From positions 1,364,001-1,428,000 of the forward strand of contig NADL03000683.1 of NCBI GenBank assembly GCA_002205965.3: a DNA stretch of 64,000 bases, given 5' to 3'. The notes beneath the pieces are model-generated. The model was not told where the DNA came from, made no database searches, and worked only from the letters and a program-made list of their open reading frames with translations. The translations under genes were made by a program, and so were the position numbers. Within the stretch, counting starts at the first letter, position 1. The number at the start of each line of letters is the position of its first letter. Below are positions 47,459 through 57,690 of this stretch, piece after piece. The DNA is from Kappaphycus alvarezii (lineage: Eukaryota; Rhodophyta; Florideophyceae; Gigartinales; Solieriaceae).

Positions 47459-47690
47459 CGCAAGTGACGACGCTGTCAAGTCCCTGTTCAAGCAGTCCGC
47501 TCTCACGGACGCTACCCAAGCTATTAGCGGGACTGCCGCCTAAATGCACCACCTCAAGGTCCGAGAAACTCAGAAAAAGCTCTCGAGACGTCTGTTGCCT
47601 CCCTGCTACAACCCCCTCCGCGAGCCAGGATTCCAATTCTATCCCCTAGCTTTCGACTCCCTCGTTGCTCTTGTTTCAAACTATTGCTTG
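47459..47690 (+). pseudogene. Non-LTR RT C-terminal tail, copy 3
   Basis: A plus-strand fragment with LKVRETQKKLSRRLLPPCYN followed by GFQFYPLAFDSLVALV, matching the tail motif GW-FVPLAFDSLG seen at 24.4 and 54.5 kb. Only about 75 codons of the tail are recognisable. Strongly 5'-truncated. Confidence 0.55.
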
Positions 47691-48577
47691 ACTCATTTAC
47701 AGGGCTTCTTCCAACTGCAGAAAACCCTCACTCGAAAACCCCTATTGCAATACAGTACTCAACAATCTTAGAAGTACCCCGCTGCAAACGCTGTGTATTA
47801 GTGCAATGTCAAGCCCATTTACCCACTTCGTAGTGGGAGTGCTTAAGTTCCCAGAGGTCTAAGCTCGAAGAAACTGCCTCGACCTCAGAGACCAGAACAG
47901 ACATCTAGCCGTTATGCATAAACCAACCATTTGCTGTTGAGCTGCCTTTCTTCCCCAAGAAACCCAGAAAGATTTCGACCTTCGTTGATCTTTACTATAA
48001 TCACTGATGTATTTTTGTGCAGCACTGACAAAGTGAGGTGAATTTAGGGTTTTTACTGATCATAGATGTGGACGAGAATTTCCTGGGGCGGGAAGGGTAG
48101 GTCTGTTTACTGGAGGGTCTGAAAGGGAGACAGAGTTAAGCGAGACTATCTTACAAGGCTGTGGTAAGATCGGCCGTAAGACATGCGGCGTTCGACGAAA
48201 CGGTGGCCGCAGAGTGTCCTTCCGTAAGGACGGATCGCACTCATCCCGCATTGCCAATGACACGGGCGAGAACTCGGAATCGGATGATAAAATTCTGCGT
48301 GTGTCGAAGCACGTTTGTTTGTAGACTGGTCCATGTATTGGCCCAGTAGGACTGTATTCATGTTGACCTGTAGGTATTATACTGTACTGTACTGTGCAGT
48401 GGTGGCAATAAATATTTAACAGTTCGTGTATTCCGAACCACTGCGAAAAATATTAAAGTTCTACTTCTTTTTTTCTGTACAGGGAAACGGCTTTTCATGA
48501 GCACTCTAAACCTGAAAAAGAAGTTTAAAAGTCTTGAAAATTTCTTTAGATAGAAGTATTTTAGTCAAAAATACCTG
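47691..48577. other. Intergenic, one TACTG array
   Basis: No gene. A TACTG-type array lies at 48380-48400, about 180 bp left of the Tc1 element. Confidence 0.5.
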
Positions 48578-49788
48578 GCAATATAGATAGCTACAGTCTC
48601 CGACAATATTGAGTTTCCAACTAAACCAGGGTCTCAATTGGACTTTCAGTACTCAATCTTCTTCTCTTTCGCCTCTAGAACACAAACACAGCGTTTCTGC
48701 ATCGATTTTGTTAGCTTCATCAACCGTGTTGGATCAATATTCTCCTATTCTCTAAAAATTCATTCAGTAAGCGAATTCACATCTCAAACTGGCGCTAGTT
48801 CACGTAGACCTCCCTTACCAAAATCTCCCATAGATTCTCGATTGGATTGAGGTCAAGGAGTACGCAGGTAACTCTAATAGCGAAATAGAATTAGCCAAGA
48901 GCAAGTCTTTGGCTACCTTACAACGATGACAAGACGCAACATCTTGCATAAAAACCAACTGCACTAGAATATTTTCACAAAATGGGAGAATATTATCATC
49001 TAAAGTCCTTGCGTACTTTTCACCATCCTATTTTCGTTTAGAACAACCATAGGGATGTTTTTCACCTTCAAAGCAAGCCCAGACCATGATACTTTCCCTC
49101 CCATTTTGCCGCTTCAAAAACCACTGCTTCTATTTCCTAAAGTCATTCTATTTGTACGCTAAGCCGTCTCGTCCATCCAAATTAAGTTTTTTTCATCGGA
49201 CCAGACGACCTTTGCCCACTTGAACTCACTCCAGTTTACCTTTTCCACCGCTCAGGATACTCGAGCTAGTTTATATTTCTCTTTCATCCCTGGCGTTCGA
49301 GCAATGCGCTTGTAGCGCAAATGCGATTCCTGTTGAGGAAGCATTCGCAGGCGGCGCGGCTTAACAGGAAACTGCAATGATTTCACCAAGCCAGCGGACC
49401 CCAATTCACCCTGAGATTCAATACGGAACACACGACGCTTCATAGACGCGGTGAGTTTAAGGTGGGCGGTCGGGCTTTTTTTGACTCCGTATTGGTTTGG
49501 AGCCTTAACAAAGCGGCTTACTACATCTCTTGATCGTCCAAGCTCTCTTGTGATGGCTGATATACTCCAGCACTCTGCGTGATAGGCTAATATTCCGTCT
49601 TTTTCGAAAGGGGTTAAGGACGGCTTCCAGGCATTTTTTGGGATAGCAGAGAGAGCTGATTCGGATGTCTTTCTGTTATGGCCCCTTTAAGCGATTGTCT
49701 CGAGTTTATGTACCAGTTTCCAGCTTCCTAGGTCTATTTGTATGGCGCGAACGGCTGTTTCGGTCGAAGTGTAGCTATATTTATTGTC
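48578..49788 (-). mobile_element. Tc1/mariner element, complete but dead
   Basis: The 1.2-kb unit is bounded by matching inverted ends. The left end CAATATAGATAGCTACA (48579-48594, with the flanking C) and the reverse complement of the right end, CAATAAATATAGCTACA (49770-49786), differ by one gap and one base. This is the normal size for Tc1/mariner, with one transposase frame inside on the minus strand. The TA target duplication could not be fixed with certainty. Confidence 0.7.
48830..49665 (-). pseudogene. Tc1/mariner transposase pseudogene
   Basis: Reading leftward: LTPFEKDGILAYHAE, then WSISAITRELGRSRDVVSRF (first helix-turn-helix), APNQYGVKKSPTAHLKL, and NWSEFKWAKVVWSDEKN near 49190. 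A shifted D-GR-GL-YK reading follows, then a GGKVSWSG-like segment (family: GGGSVMVWGAF), and finally SLTSIQSRIYG near 48850, equivalent to SPDLNPIENLWG. The N-terminal DNA-binding half is nearly intact; the catalytic half is broken by at least five stops or shifts. It is better preserved than the relic at 8.5 kb. Confidence 0.85.
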
Positions 49789-49962
49789 AGGCTTTTTTGG
49801 CTTAGATGGTCATATCTCAGTAAATATTAAATCCTTTTGAACTTCGTTTTTGTTTCCGAATGCTCTTTAAAAGTTTTGCCTCTGTATAGAAAACCAGCAA
49901 TGTTTCTTCAATATTTTTGGCTGTGGTTCAAAATAGACCAACTGTCGTATATTTATTGCCAC

Positions 49963-50130
49963 CACTGTACTGTACTCCGTATAGTACTGAGTGTATGTTT
50001 ATGCTATTCTACACAGCCATAAATGGCGTCTGTAACGTCTTTTGGGTCATGCCCAGTTTGAAACAGTGCGATCTTCGACTGTACTATACATACAGTACAG
50101 TATTGTACCATACATAAAAGTACAGTATTA
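49963..50130. promoter_or_regulatory. TACTG/CAGTA motif cluster upstream of ftsH
   Basis: CTGTACTGTACTCCGTATAG at 49965-49984, CTGTACTATACATACAGTAC at 50079-50098 and further CAGTATT units to 50130 lie 370-540 nt before the ftsH start codon. The same motif precedes TAF12 and lies between ABC-F and TrpRS. A regulatory or boundary role is inferred only from position. Confidence 0.35.
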
Positions 50131-50502
50131 ACGAATCTCCATTATACAGAAATTTTAATTTTTCGTCTTTGATTTGCCTCTACTGTGTTATTTTTATCAA
50201 AAAATAAGCATGACCACAGTAGGAATTCTTTGCGGTCAAATCTGGAGAGGTGTTGATCTTCTGCCACAAACTGTGTGACCACAAACTCCGTGGTCTCTGC
50301 TTTCTCACCATAAATCTTATTCAGTCAGCCCTTCCCTCGATATCCCAACCGGGTTACAATAATTCGTTCACCTTCTGGACACCCACATTTTCGTCGAGAC
50401 GGCGTCAACAACATTCTCCACACCCTCAATTGCCTCTGTCGACCCATCTTTGTGAAGAGGCACATTTTCGCAGCATACTTGTGAGCATCCCGACCCTCCG
50501 TC

Positions 50503-52620
50503 ATGGCTTTTGTATCCCACGCAGGGCTGCCCTTGCGACAGGCGAAGAAGGTACTTTCGCGCACCACGAAACCCGTGATGAAAACCTCCCCTCGCCCCCT
50601 TCCAGCGATTTTCCTCTTACCTTCCAAAACTATCTCACCCCTGCAAGAGGTTTCCGCCCTTCTTTCCAACGAAGCTCGTCGAGCTGCTGGCGTAGCCGCC
50701 GCTGCTGCCCTAATTGCCTCAGTCGCTTTGTCCAATGGCGTGCCTGTAAACGCGGCAGCGGACCCTGTCCAAATGTCGGGTGCACGCCAGGAGACCTCGG
50801 CCTCAATGTCCCGCTCCTTGGACATTGCTACCCCAGCTCCTGCAGCAAATGGCGTCCAAGACTGGCGTTACTCTGAATTCATTCGTGCTGTGGAAAAGGA
50901 CCAAGTTGAGAAAGTCACCTTCTCGGCAGACGGTCAGCGGTTGCTGGCGGTCGACACAGATGGGAATCGGTTCAAGTTGGATGCATTGCCCAATGACCCG
51001 GACCTGCTCAAGACATTAACCGGCCACAAGGTTGATGTCACTGTATTGCCATCCCAGCCAGAGTCTGGTGCTGGTGATTTCATTCGCTCATTGATTTTCC
51101 CGGCTCTACTATTTGGCGGGTTGTTTCTGCTGTCACGTCGCGCGGGTGGTGGTGCTGGAGGCGGATTCGGAGGAATGGGCGGTCCGATGGATTTACAGCG
51201 CTCAGGCGCTCGTGTAGCCATGGTTCCTGAGACAGGGGTTCTTTTCAAGGACGTTGCTGGAGTTGATGGCGCGAAACTTGAGTTGCAGGAGGTCGTACAG
51301 TTCCTCAAAGAATCTGAAAGGTTTACGGAGCTCGGTGCAAGGATTCCTAGAGGTGTCATCCTAGAAGGTCCCCCAGGAACCGGAAAGACTTTGTTGGCTC
51401 GCGCCGTTGCCGGAGAGGCTGGCGTGCCATTTTTCTCCATATCTGGCTCTGAATTCGTGGAAATGTTTGTTGGCGTAGGTGCTTCCCGAGTCCGGGACCT
51501 CTTCGCGAACGCGAAAAAGAACGCTCCTTGCATCGTTTTCATTGATGAGATTGATGCTGTCGGACGGCAGAGGGGTGCCGGAATTGCTGGGGGTAACGAT
51601 GAGCGTGAACAGACTCTGAACCAGATGTTGACTGAGATGGACGGCTTTGAAGGCAACTCTGGTGTCATTGTCATAGCTGCTACAAACCGTGCGGATGTTC
51701 TTGACCAGGCTTTGCTGCGTCCAGGTCGCTTCGATCGACGTGTTGTCGTAGACCTGCCTGACTTCAACGGACGCTGTGCGATCCTCGATGTCCACGCTCG
51801 TGGAAAACCGTTAGCAAAGGACGTAGACCTCGAGAGCATTGCTCGTCGTACCCCTGGATTTTCGGGCGCGTCATTGCAAAACTTGCTCAATGAGGCCGCC
51901 ATTTTCACCGCACGTCGAAAGAAGACGGAAATCGGGCCTGATGAGGTGAGTGATGCGTTGGACCGCATTACCATTGGCGCCGAGAAGAAGGATGCGGTGA
52001 TGACCCCGTACCGCCAGAAGCTCGTCGCTTACCATGAGGCTGGTCATGCTATTGTCGGAGCTCTGACCCCGGACTACGACCAAGTTGCGAAAATCACTAT
52101 CATTCCTCGTGGTGGGGCTGGAGGGTTAACGTTCTTCGCCCCGAATGAACAACGAGTCGACTCTGGTCTCTACTCACGACAATTCCTTGAAGGTCAGTTG
52201 GCAGTTGCTCTCGGCGGTCGCATCGCAGAGGAAATCATATTCGGGATGATGAAGTCACTGGTGCATCAAACGATCTTCAGCGAGTAACTCAAGTTGCGAA
52301 ACAGATGGTCACTCGGTTTGGAATGTCGAAGAAAGTTGGTCAGCTCGCCATCAGTACGGAAGGAAGCAATCCCTTTTTGGGGCGACAAATGGCTTCGGGT
52401 TCTCCGCAGTTGAGTTCTGTGTTGCGTGCCGACATTGATGATGAAGTCCGCCTTAGTGAATGTTGCGTATACCCGCGCGAAGACACTACTCACAAATAAC
52501 CGCTCGCTTCTTGACTCTCTCGCTGGAATGCTCATTGAGAAGGAGACTGTATCGGCGGAAGAGTTTCAACGCCTCATAGCAGAACACAGCATCGAAATGA
52601 TGCCTTACGCTGTTTATTAA
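50503..52620 (+). CDS. ftsH: FtsH protease, plastid/thylakoid type
   Basis: An ATP-dependent zinc metalloprotease that clears damaged thylakoid proteins such as photosystem II D1. ATG 50503 opens a 594-codon frame. A basic leader (1-58) is followed by twin arginines at 59-60, a hydrophobic stretch and NAAAD near 83-87, which looks like a lumen-directed second signal. A transmembrane segment is at about 193-211. Walker A GPPGTGKT is at 289-296, Walker B VFIDEID at about 345-351, the SRH with RPGRFDR at 406-412, and the zinc site HEAGH at 511-515. The frame then breaks at about 52240 after EEIIFG. The family sequence continues in the next frame ([11 protein letters not shown]) and returns to the original frame after about 52447, ending MMPYAVY at 52620. 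Two compensating indels in so conserved a gene look like sequence error. Red algal plastids also encode an ftsH, so this is a nuclear paralogue. Confidence 0.95.
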
Positions 52621-52919
52621 ACTGCACCGTAATGTTTGTCATTACAATAGTTCCTTCAACAGACCACTGCCCGAGACAACACAAGTGTCGGCATTGGCCA
52701 GACTGAATGATCGATATCTAGGTGTATGACGAAATCCTCTGTCATGATCTGACGGTGTCAGTGCCAAGCGTCGCCCTATTCAAAACCCGCTTTATGTTAA
52801 TTGAGATCCTCTCTAGAAGCCAGCAAATTCTTAGCCCTCAATCGTTGACAAGTGAACAGCAATTGCTGCCCTCTACGAATTCCGCCATAGGGCCGGCGCC
52901 TAGAAGCTGCATCAACCAA
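52621..52919. other. Short gap between convergent ftsH and TAF12
   Basis: About 300 bp with both 3' UTRs expected. No feature recognised. Confidence 0.5.
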
Positions 52920-53695
52920 TTAGTGGTACAAGGAGTCAGTTACCGCCACCGTGGTCTGTTGAGACTTTGATATTGCTTGCATCCTAAGGTTATGGATAGA
53001 TGTTGGTGTTGCCCTTTTCGCTGGGCGCGGGTCATCGCCATAACCCGGGACTCGAATGTTCCAATTCTTCTCCAGATGTAGTTGACATCTCGAGGTTCCA
53101 AAACTTTGCTCTTGCGATGCTTTGCGAGTCGACACGCAAACTCTGTGACACTGTCGACAAACTCCTCCACATGCTCTTGCAGAAACTACGCGGCACGGTA
53201 TGGAAAGCAGGTGTGCAATGATGTTGTTAGATACAATAGAAATTCAAACGGAAACCGCAGTTTTCCATGCATGGGACATGTCGTAAGAAAACTATGAGTG
53301 AGTCTTTTGTTCCGGTTGCAAGTTACTTTGGCATGTCGTGGACTCGCAGCGACTGATACTTACTTCCTCCACATCTGGATCAAGGCTTTCTCCTGGGGCT
53401 ACCTCTTCCATTAGCTCTGTAATCCTAGTAACGCGCACATGATCACGACGAATGAGAAAACATTAGTTCAAATCTCTGGAACATTGATGGCAGATATGAG
53501 GCTGCACAACCACTTGGACAAACCAGGAACACCGAACGGCTGCATGAAACAAGTTGGGCCAATATCCGCAACTTACTTTGAGGTAGGCAAGAGGTCACGG
53601 CATTCCGCTGAAACATATGGGGTTCGCGGAGAGTTGCGGCTTTCCCCCTGGCCAGCTGCGCCTCCTGTTACTCTGGCGGACATGCCGGGTGACAT
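52920..53695 (-). CDS. TAF12: TFIID subunit 12 (TAF12), histone-fold protein
   Basis: TAF12 pairs through its histone fold with TAF4 in TFIID and with ADA1 in SAGA, for transcription initiation. The inferred exons (minus strand) are 53695-53577, 53424-53364 and 53185-52920. The introns of 152 and 178 nt have GTAAGT donors and TAG acceptors, and the phases match. Reading: [12 protein letters not shown], a Ser/Pro leader, then [53 protein letters not shown] and, after a 1-nt gap near 53083, [17 protein letters not shown], ending at TAA 52920. AKHRKS-LE-kDv-LHLE-nWNi-iPGf is the family signature. The single-base loss falls inside the most conserved block, so it is likely a sequencing error. The start could lie further upstream, since the frame stays open for some codons. 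Confidence 0.85.
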
Positions 53696-54466
53696 AAATA
53701 TTCTGTGTTTCTTTGGAGGAGTTGATCTTCTCAAGTTGACAGTTATACCTGCTGTTGGCACCGAGCCCGAAGTAAAGAATAAGCTGCTTTGCCCTTGACA
53801 GGTCTGAGTGGCAAGGCACCAGTATGACCAGGATGGTCAAGCCACTTGGGTACACTTGAATCCAGTGTGCATCGTTCGCTGGGTTCCAAATACTGTACTG
53901 CATTATAAAGTACTGTACTGTACATCTGTACTTGAAACATTCAAAGCAGCGGACGGAGTTCTGCGGCCGTTACACAGTTGACAGCTGTAATATTGCATTA
54001 CAGATTCTGTACTACTTGGAAATATAATATTAGCTGTTCTACGGTTGCACATCAATTTGCAACATTTATTTTCATGCCACACAGTGCACCTCGTTTGTAC
54101 ATATGTACTGTACAGTACTGCACGGCGCATCCGTGCAGTTTTGGATCGTTTGCTAGCGTAACTATTTTCTCTCATTTTGATTTTCTGGCCTGCATTAAAT
54201 AAAGACTAGGCTCAAGCCCCGAAACTCCAAACGATGCACTATATCGAAATTGAGTGTAAAATTCAAGGCTTGCACAGTGCAGGCTCAAATGGAAGAATGG
54301 CGACTTGAGTCTGAAGAGCATCAGGAATGTGATGATTGACGTTTGTGTTGATGACGGATGGATGAATGTGCAACGCTGCAAAGTCCTTGAAAACTTAGGC
54401 TTGAGTAGGGAGACTAAACTCTGCGTCTTGCGGGGCACGACAAATTACATCGGCCCCACACAATGA
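53696..54466. other. Upstream of TAF12, TACTG clusters
   Basis: TACTG-type arrays lie at 53891-53931 (about 200 nt before the TAF12 start) and a 14-bp palindrome GTACTGTACAGTAC at 54105-54118. The stretch 54172-54438 continues past the RT tail with no domain. Confidence 0.5.
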
Positions 54467-55675
54467 TCAGATTGCGTAACTAAGCTTCTGGTACAGGTGA
54501 GTCTTCACTCCTGTCAACCATCCGCTGCGAGACGCGACAGCTGCCGCATATCTCCCCATGACCTTGGATGCTGTCAGAGAAGTGATGGTCGTCACAGAAG
54601 GTGATCCTAAAGAGTCGAATGCTAGAGGCACAAAATTCCATCCTAGCCTCGATAGTCCCAGTAATGCCTCGCCCGCAATAGTTGCTACTTTCGTGGCCAG
54701 GTCCCCCTTCTTCCACTTTTCTGCTGTATTATCATCAGCTCGCCCTGATGATACGGTGATTTCGTACGCCACTGGTAGATGGGGCGGGGTGTTCCTTGCA
54801 TGACACTGAGGGTGCACCTGAATGTCCATGCGTCGCGCGTTCAGACCAGGAAGTAGGCACTTCACCTCGTACTGATGCCGACTCCTGTCTTGAACAGCTC
54901 TCTGTCAAATACCTTCACTCGCTGTGTGTCGGTTTGACTGTCCTAGATCTTTGTTGCACCAGGTCTGCCGCATGCTCTTCTAGGTGATCCATGGGCCTGT
55001 GATACTCCACGCACCGCAGAGGTGCAGTTTCATCAAACACGGAAACTACCAGGTGGCGACGTGGCATCACTGCCCATATCTTATTGTACGTTCGGTTGAC
55101 CACGGACGGACGCGCAGTGAGGAGGGCTGCTGCAGGCGTCTCCAAGTATGCTTGGCGGCAGAACCTTTGCCGAATATCAGCTTCCGAGTGCGTTGCGGGT
55201 GAGGAGACCTCGCCCGTTAATCATCTTTCCAAAAGGACTTTGCTGCTGACTCGCCCCCGCACCAGGCTCGATATAGAATGTTGTGTGAATTATCGGGCTT
55301 GGTAGCATGGCTGATCGCTGTCAGTGCTCCTGAAAGCCCGCTGTATTCGTTGGCAAAGGACGGATAAAGCCATGGGACAAACTCGCGGAGGTGTTCATCC
55401 GCTTCGCCGTATGTATACGCACGGTTTGCAGACGTATCTAGCTCGTCAGGGCATGGCAATTGTTGGGCATAAATTATCTTCGCAGCATATGCTGCGACAC
55501 TGAGCGTCGCCACAAGTGTCAAGCCGTGAGCGCCATAGCGCAGAGGTAGGGACACCCTTTGTCGAACTGCACTAGTCATTGGCACATTATTAGAGCGCAA
55601 GCAAAATTCCAACTGCTCTTCGTCACATCTGTGTGCAATATCAGCGGACACATCCGGCGGAGTTAGCTTCATCAC
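54467..55675 (-). pseudogene. Non-LTR RT C-terminal half, copy 4
   Basis: Reading leftward from 55675: TSAVRQRVSLPLRYGAHGLT (family: a R-RLP-R-GG-GL block), with AAYAAKIIYAQQLP after it and then a PWLYPSFANEYSGLSGALTA segment. After an unreadable middle, 54865-54467 reads KCLLPGLNARRMDIQVHPQC (family: RPADVLLPG-d), PVAYEITVSSGRADDN, LGWNFVPLAFDSLGSPS and LTGVKTHLYQKLSYA. The best-preserved tail of the family in the window. Upstream RT palm sequence was not found, so it is 5'-truncated or broken. It separates TAF12 from the ABC-F gene. Confidence 0.75.
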
Positions 55676-57690
55676 ATGTTGAAGCTAACATGCCGGGGCG
55701 GTGGAACCGAATGCGAGCGTCTCAGATACCATCGACCAGTGACGATGCGCGCTTGCAGCTGCTGGCTCTCTAGTTACTTGACCGCATCATGGATATCAAG
55801 ACATGCTCCAAGTTCTATTCTCCTGATTCCTCTTTGAAATCAGCAGATCGACCGCCTCGATGACCAGGTCACTTTACTGGGTAACAATCTCCTCCCCGGG
55901 GCAAAGCATCCCGCCGTCGAGCTCCGGTCGCAAGGGGAACACAAGACGAGGCCGGGCATCGCGACAAAGGGGGCAGCCAGCGGCACTTATTACTCTGATG
56001 TTACTTTAGTGAGCCCACTGGCCCCTTGTCACCTTGGGATGAGAACCTTTTAACCCCTCATGAGTTTGAACGCAACCTAGGCTGACAAGCTACGAAAATT
56101 GCAGGAGTCTGTAGCAGAGTAACTTGATAGAAACAGGATAGTCCCAGTTCCTATCTACGCGCTCAGAGGGTGGCCCCAATGCGTTCTCCACAATCAAGGA
56201 GGTGGCACGATCGGTAGCTAACCGAGCCTTGGATCAATACTCTAGGATGAGGGCCATTCTCCTTCAACGACACGCTGCGTTGATGGTCCCGTCCAACGCT
56301 TCTTGCTTACTGACGTGGCTATCAGCTACTTTTTATTTAGTAGAAATTCTCCATTATTCGTCCGGTCAGTACATCCTGAAAAGGATTTGAATGTAAATTC
56401 AAAGGACTCCCAACCTCGATAGGACCCCCAACCTTGACTCCACGCGCAGTAAACTAACTCCATTTACCCCCTCCACATCGTCGAACTTTTGTACAATGAG
56501 TCGCTGTCAGTATCGAGTCGACAGTAATCGGCTACCCGCGCGCTGCCGAGGCGTCTCGCATGCAGGACCGGGCGCATGTCTTCATTGAAGCACGGTGTTT
56601 TTCTTACGCGACTGTTGTAGTTCTAGCGGGTGGCCGGCAGCGAGGCCCATTAGAAATTCCAAGGCGGGAATGCAGTAGCGGAATGATGTTACTTTGTCGC
56701 CGCCGTCGTTTTCTATAGAGTCATATCGAGTCGCGCCGTCCCATCGTTGGAAAGCGCGTCCTTGGAGATGACAGGTCAGTCGAATTGCTGTCCTCAAACA
56801 ACCGAGCATAATCACAGGTAAAGGCGGGTTTAAACAACAAGGGAAATAAAGAGAAAGGCGAGATTTGCACTTTTCACAGAACAGGCAGCTCAGACAAATA
56901 CCGAAGGTGCTGTCAAGCCTCGCAGTGTCACTGAAAGTACAAATCAAACACAAGTTTCGAAGGGGACGGGGGGCAAGAGCAATGAGAGTGATTTCAGTTA
57001 TGCAAACAGGAAGGCACCTGGCCTTGCTTATTAGGACTCGATGTCCTGTTTGATGAAACAAGGTTACGTTTGATCTGATCCACAGCTTCATACAGCAGCA
57101 AATTATTGTGCGCACAATGTGATGTCGCGCGACTTGCAATGGGCAGGTCGCGAAGAGGGACGATTACTTTTATGTAGACAGAATTCTATCACGCTACCAG
57201 TTTCTATTCCTTTCCATCGGCACTCTACAGTACTAAACCGTTGTAAAATAAGGAACTCTGCAATTTTGGAGGGGAGCAGCATTGTCCAATGTTGCCTTAC
57301 CCTTGTTGATCGCACGGTACCTCAAGGTGAAGGATTACCATTCCTGCAGTTGACTCTGTTTCAGTCGTCTGATCTCGCCCGGCACACACTTTCCTATCTA
57401 TCGAGGTCAAAGCTTAAATTCTTTAAGCTGTAAATTCATAACGGGATATATGAATGTCGCGGCAAGCACAATGAACTGAGCAAATTAATCTTTCGTGGCC
57501 ACTCAAGCCGATGGTTGACTTATTGTACTATGAGCTATGGGGAGAGTTTTCGGCTAAACCCCTTTTGACATTCGCAAAATTCTTCTCTTCCAGTTGTTAG
57601 CGTTTCTCAACGGCTGTATTCCAATTCCTCGTTTCCCGCCACTTGCAGTAGCAACGCAATCCAGCCGCTCTCAGGTTTGAATCGCAGTCC
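55676..57690. other. 2-kb intergenic stretch, no gene recognised
   Basis: A 185-codon minus-strand frame (56582-57139) is the longest but has no recognisable domain, is rich in Cys/Arg/Leu and lacks coding-like order. I do not call it. The final 250 bp should hold the ABC-F 3' UTR. Confidence 0.45.

Noticed and set aside
50934..51974. 346-codon minus-strand frame opposite ftsH
   Set aside because: It is a shadow of the conserved ftsH coding strand; its residues follow the complementary codon pattern and no domain is present.
56582..57139. 185-codon minus-strand frame
   Set aside because: No recognisable domain, odd Cys/Arg/Leu composition and no neighbouring support; its length is within what chance gives in this composition.
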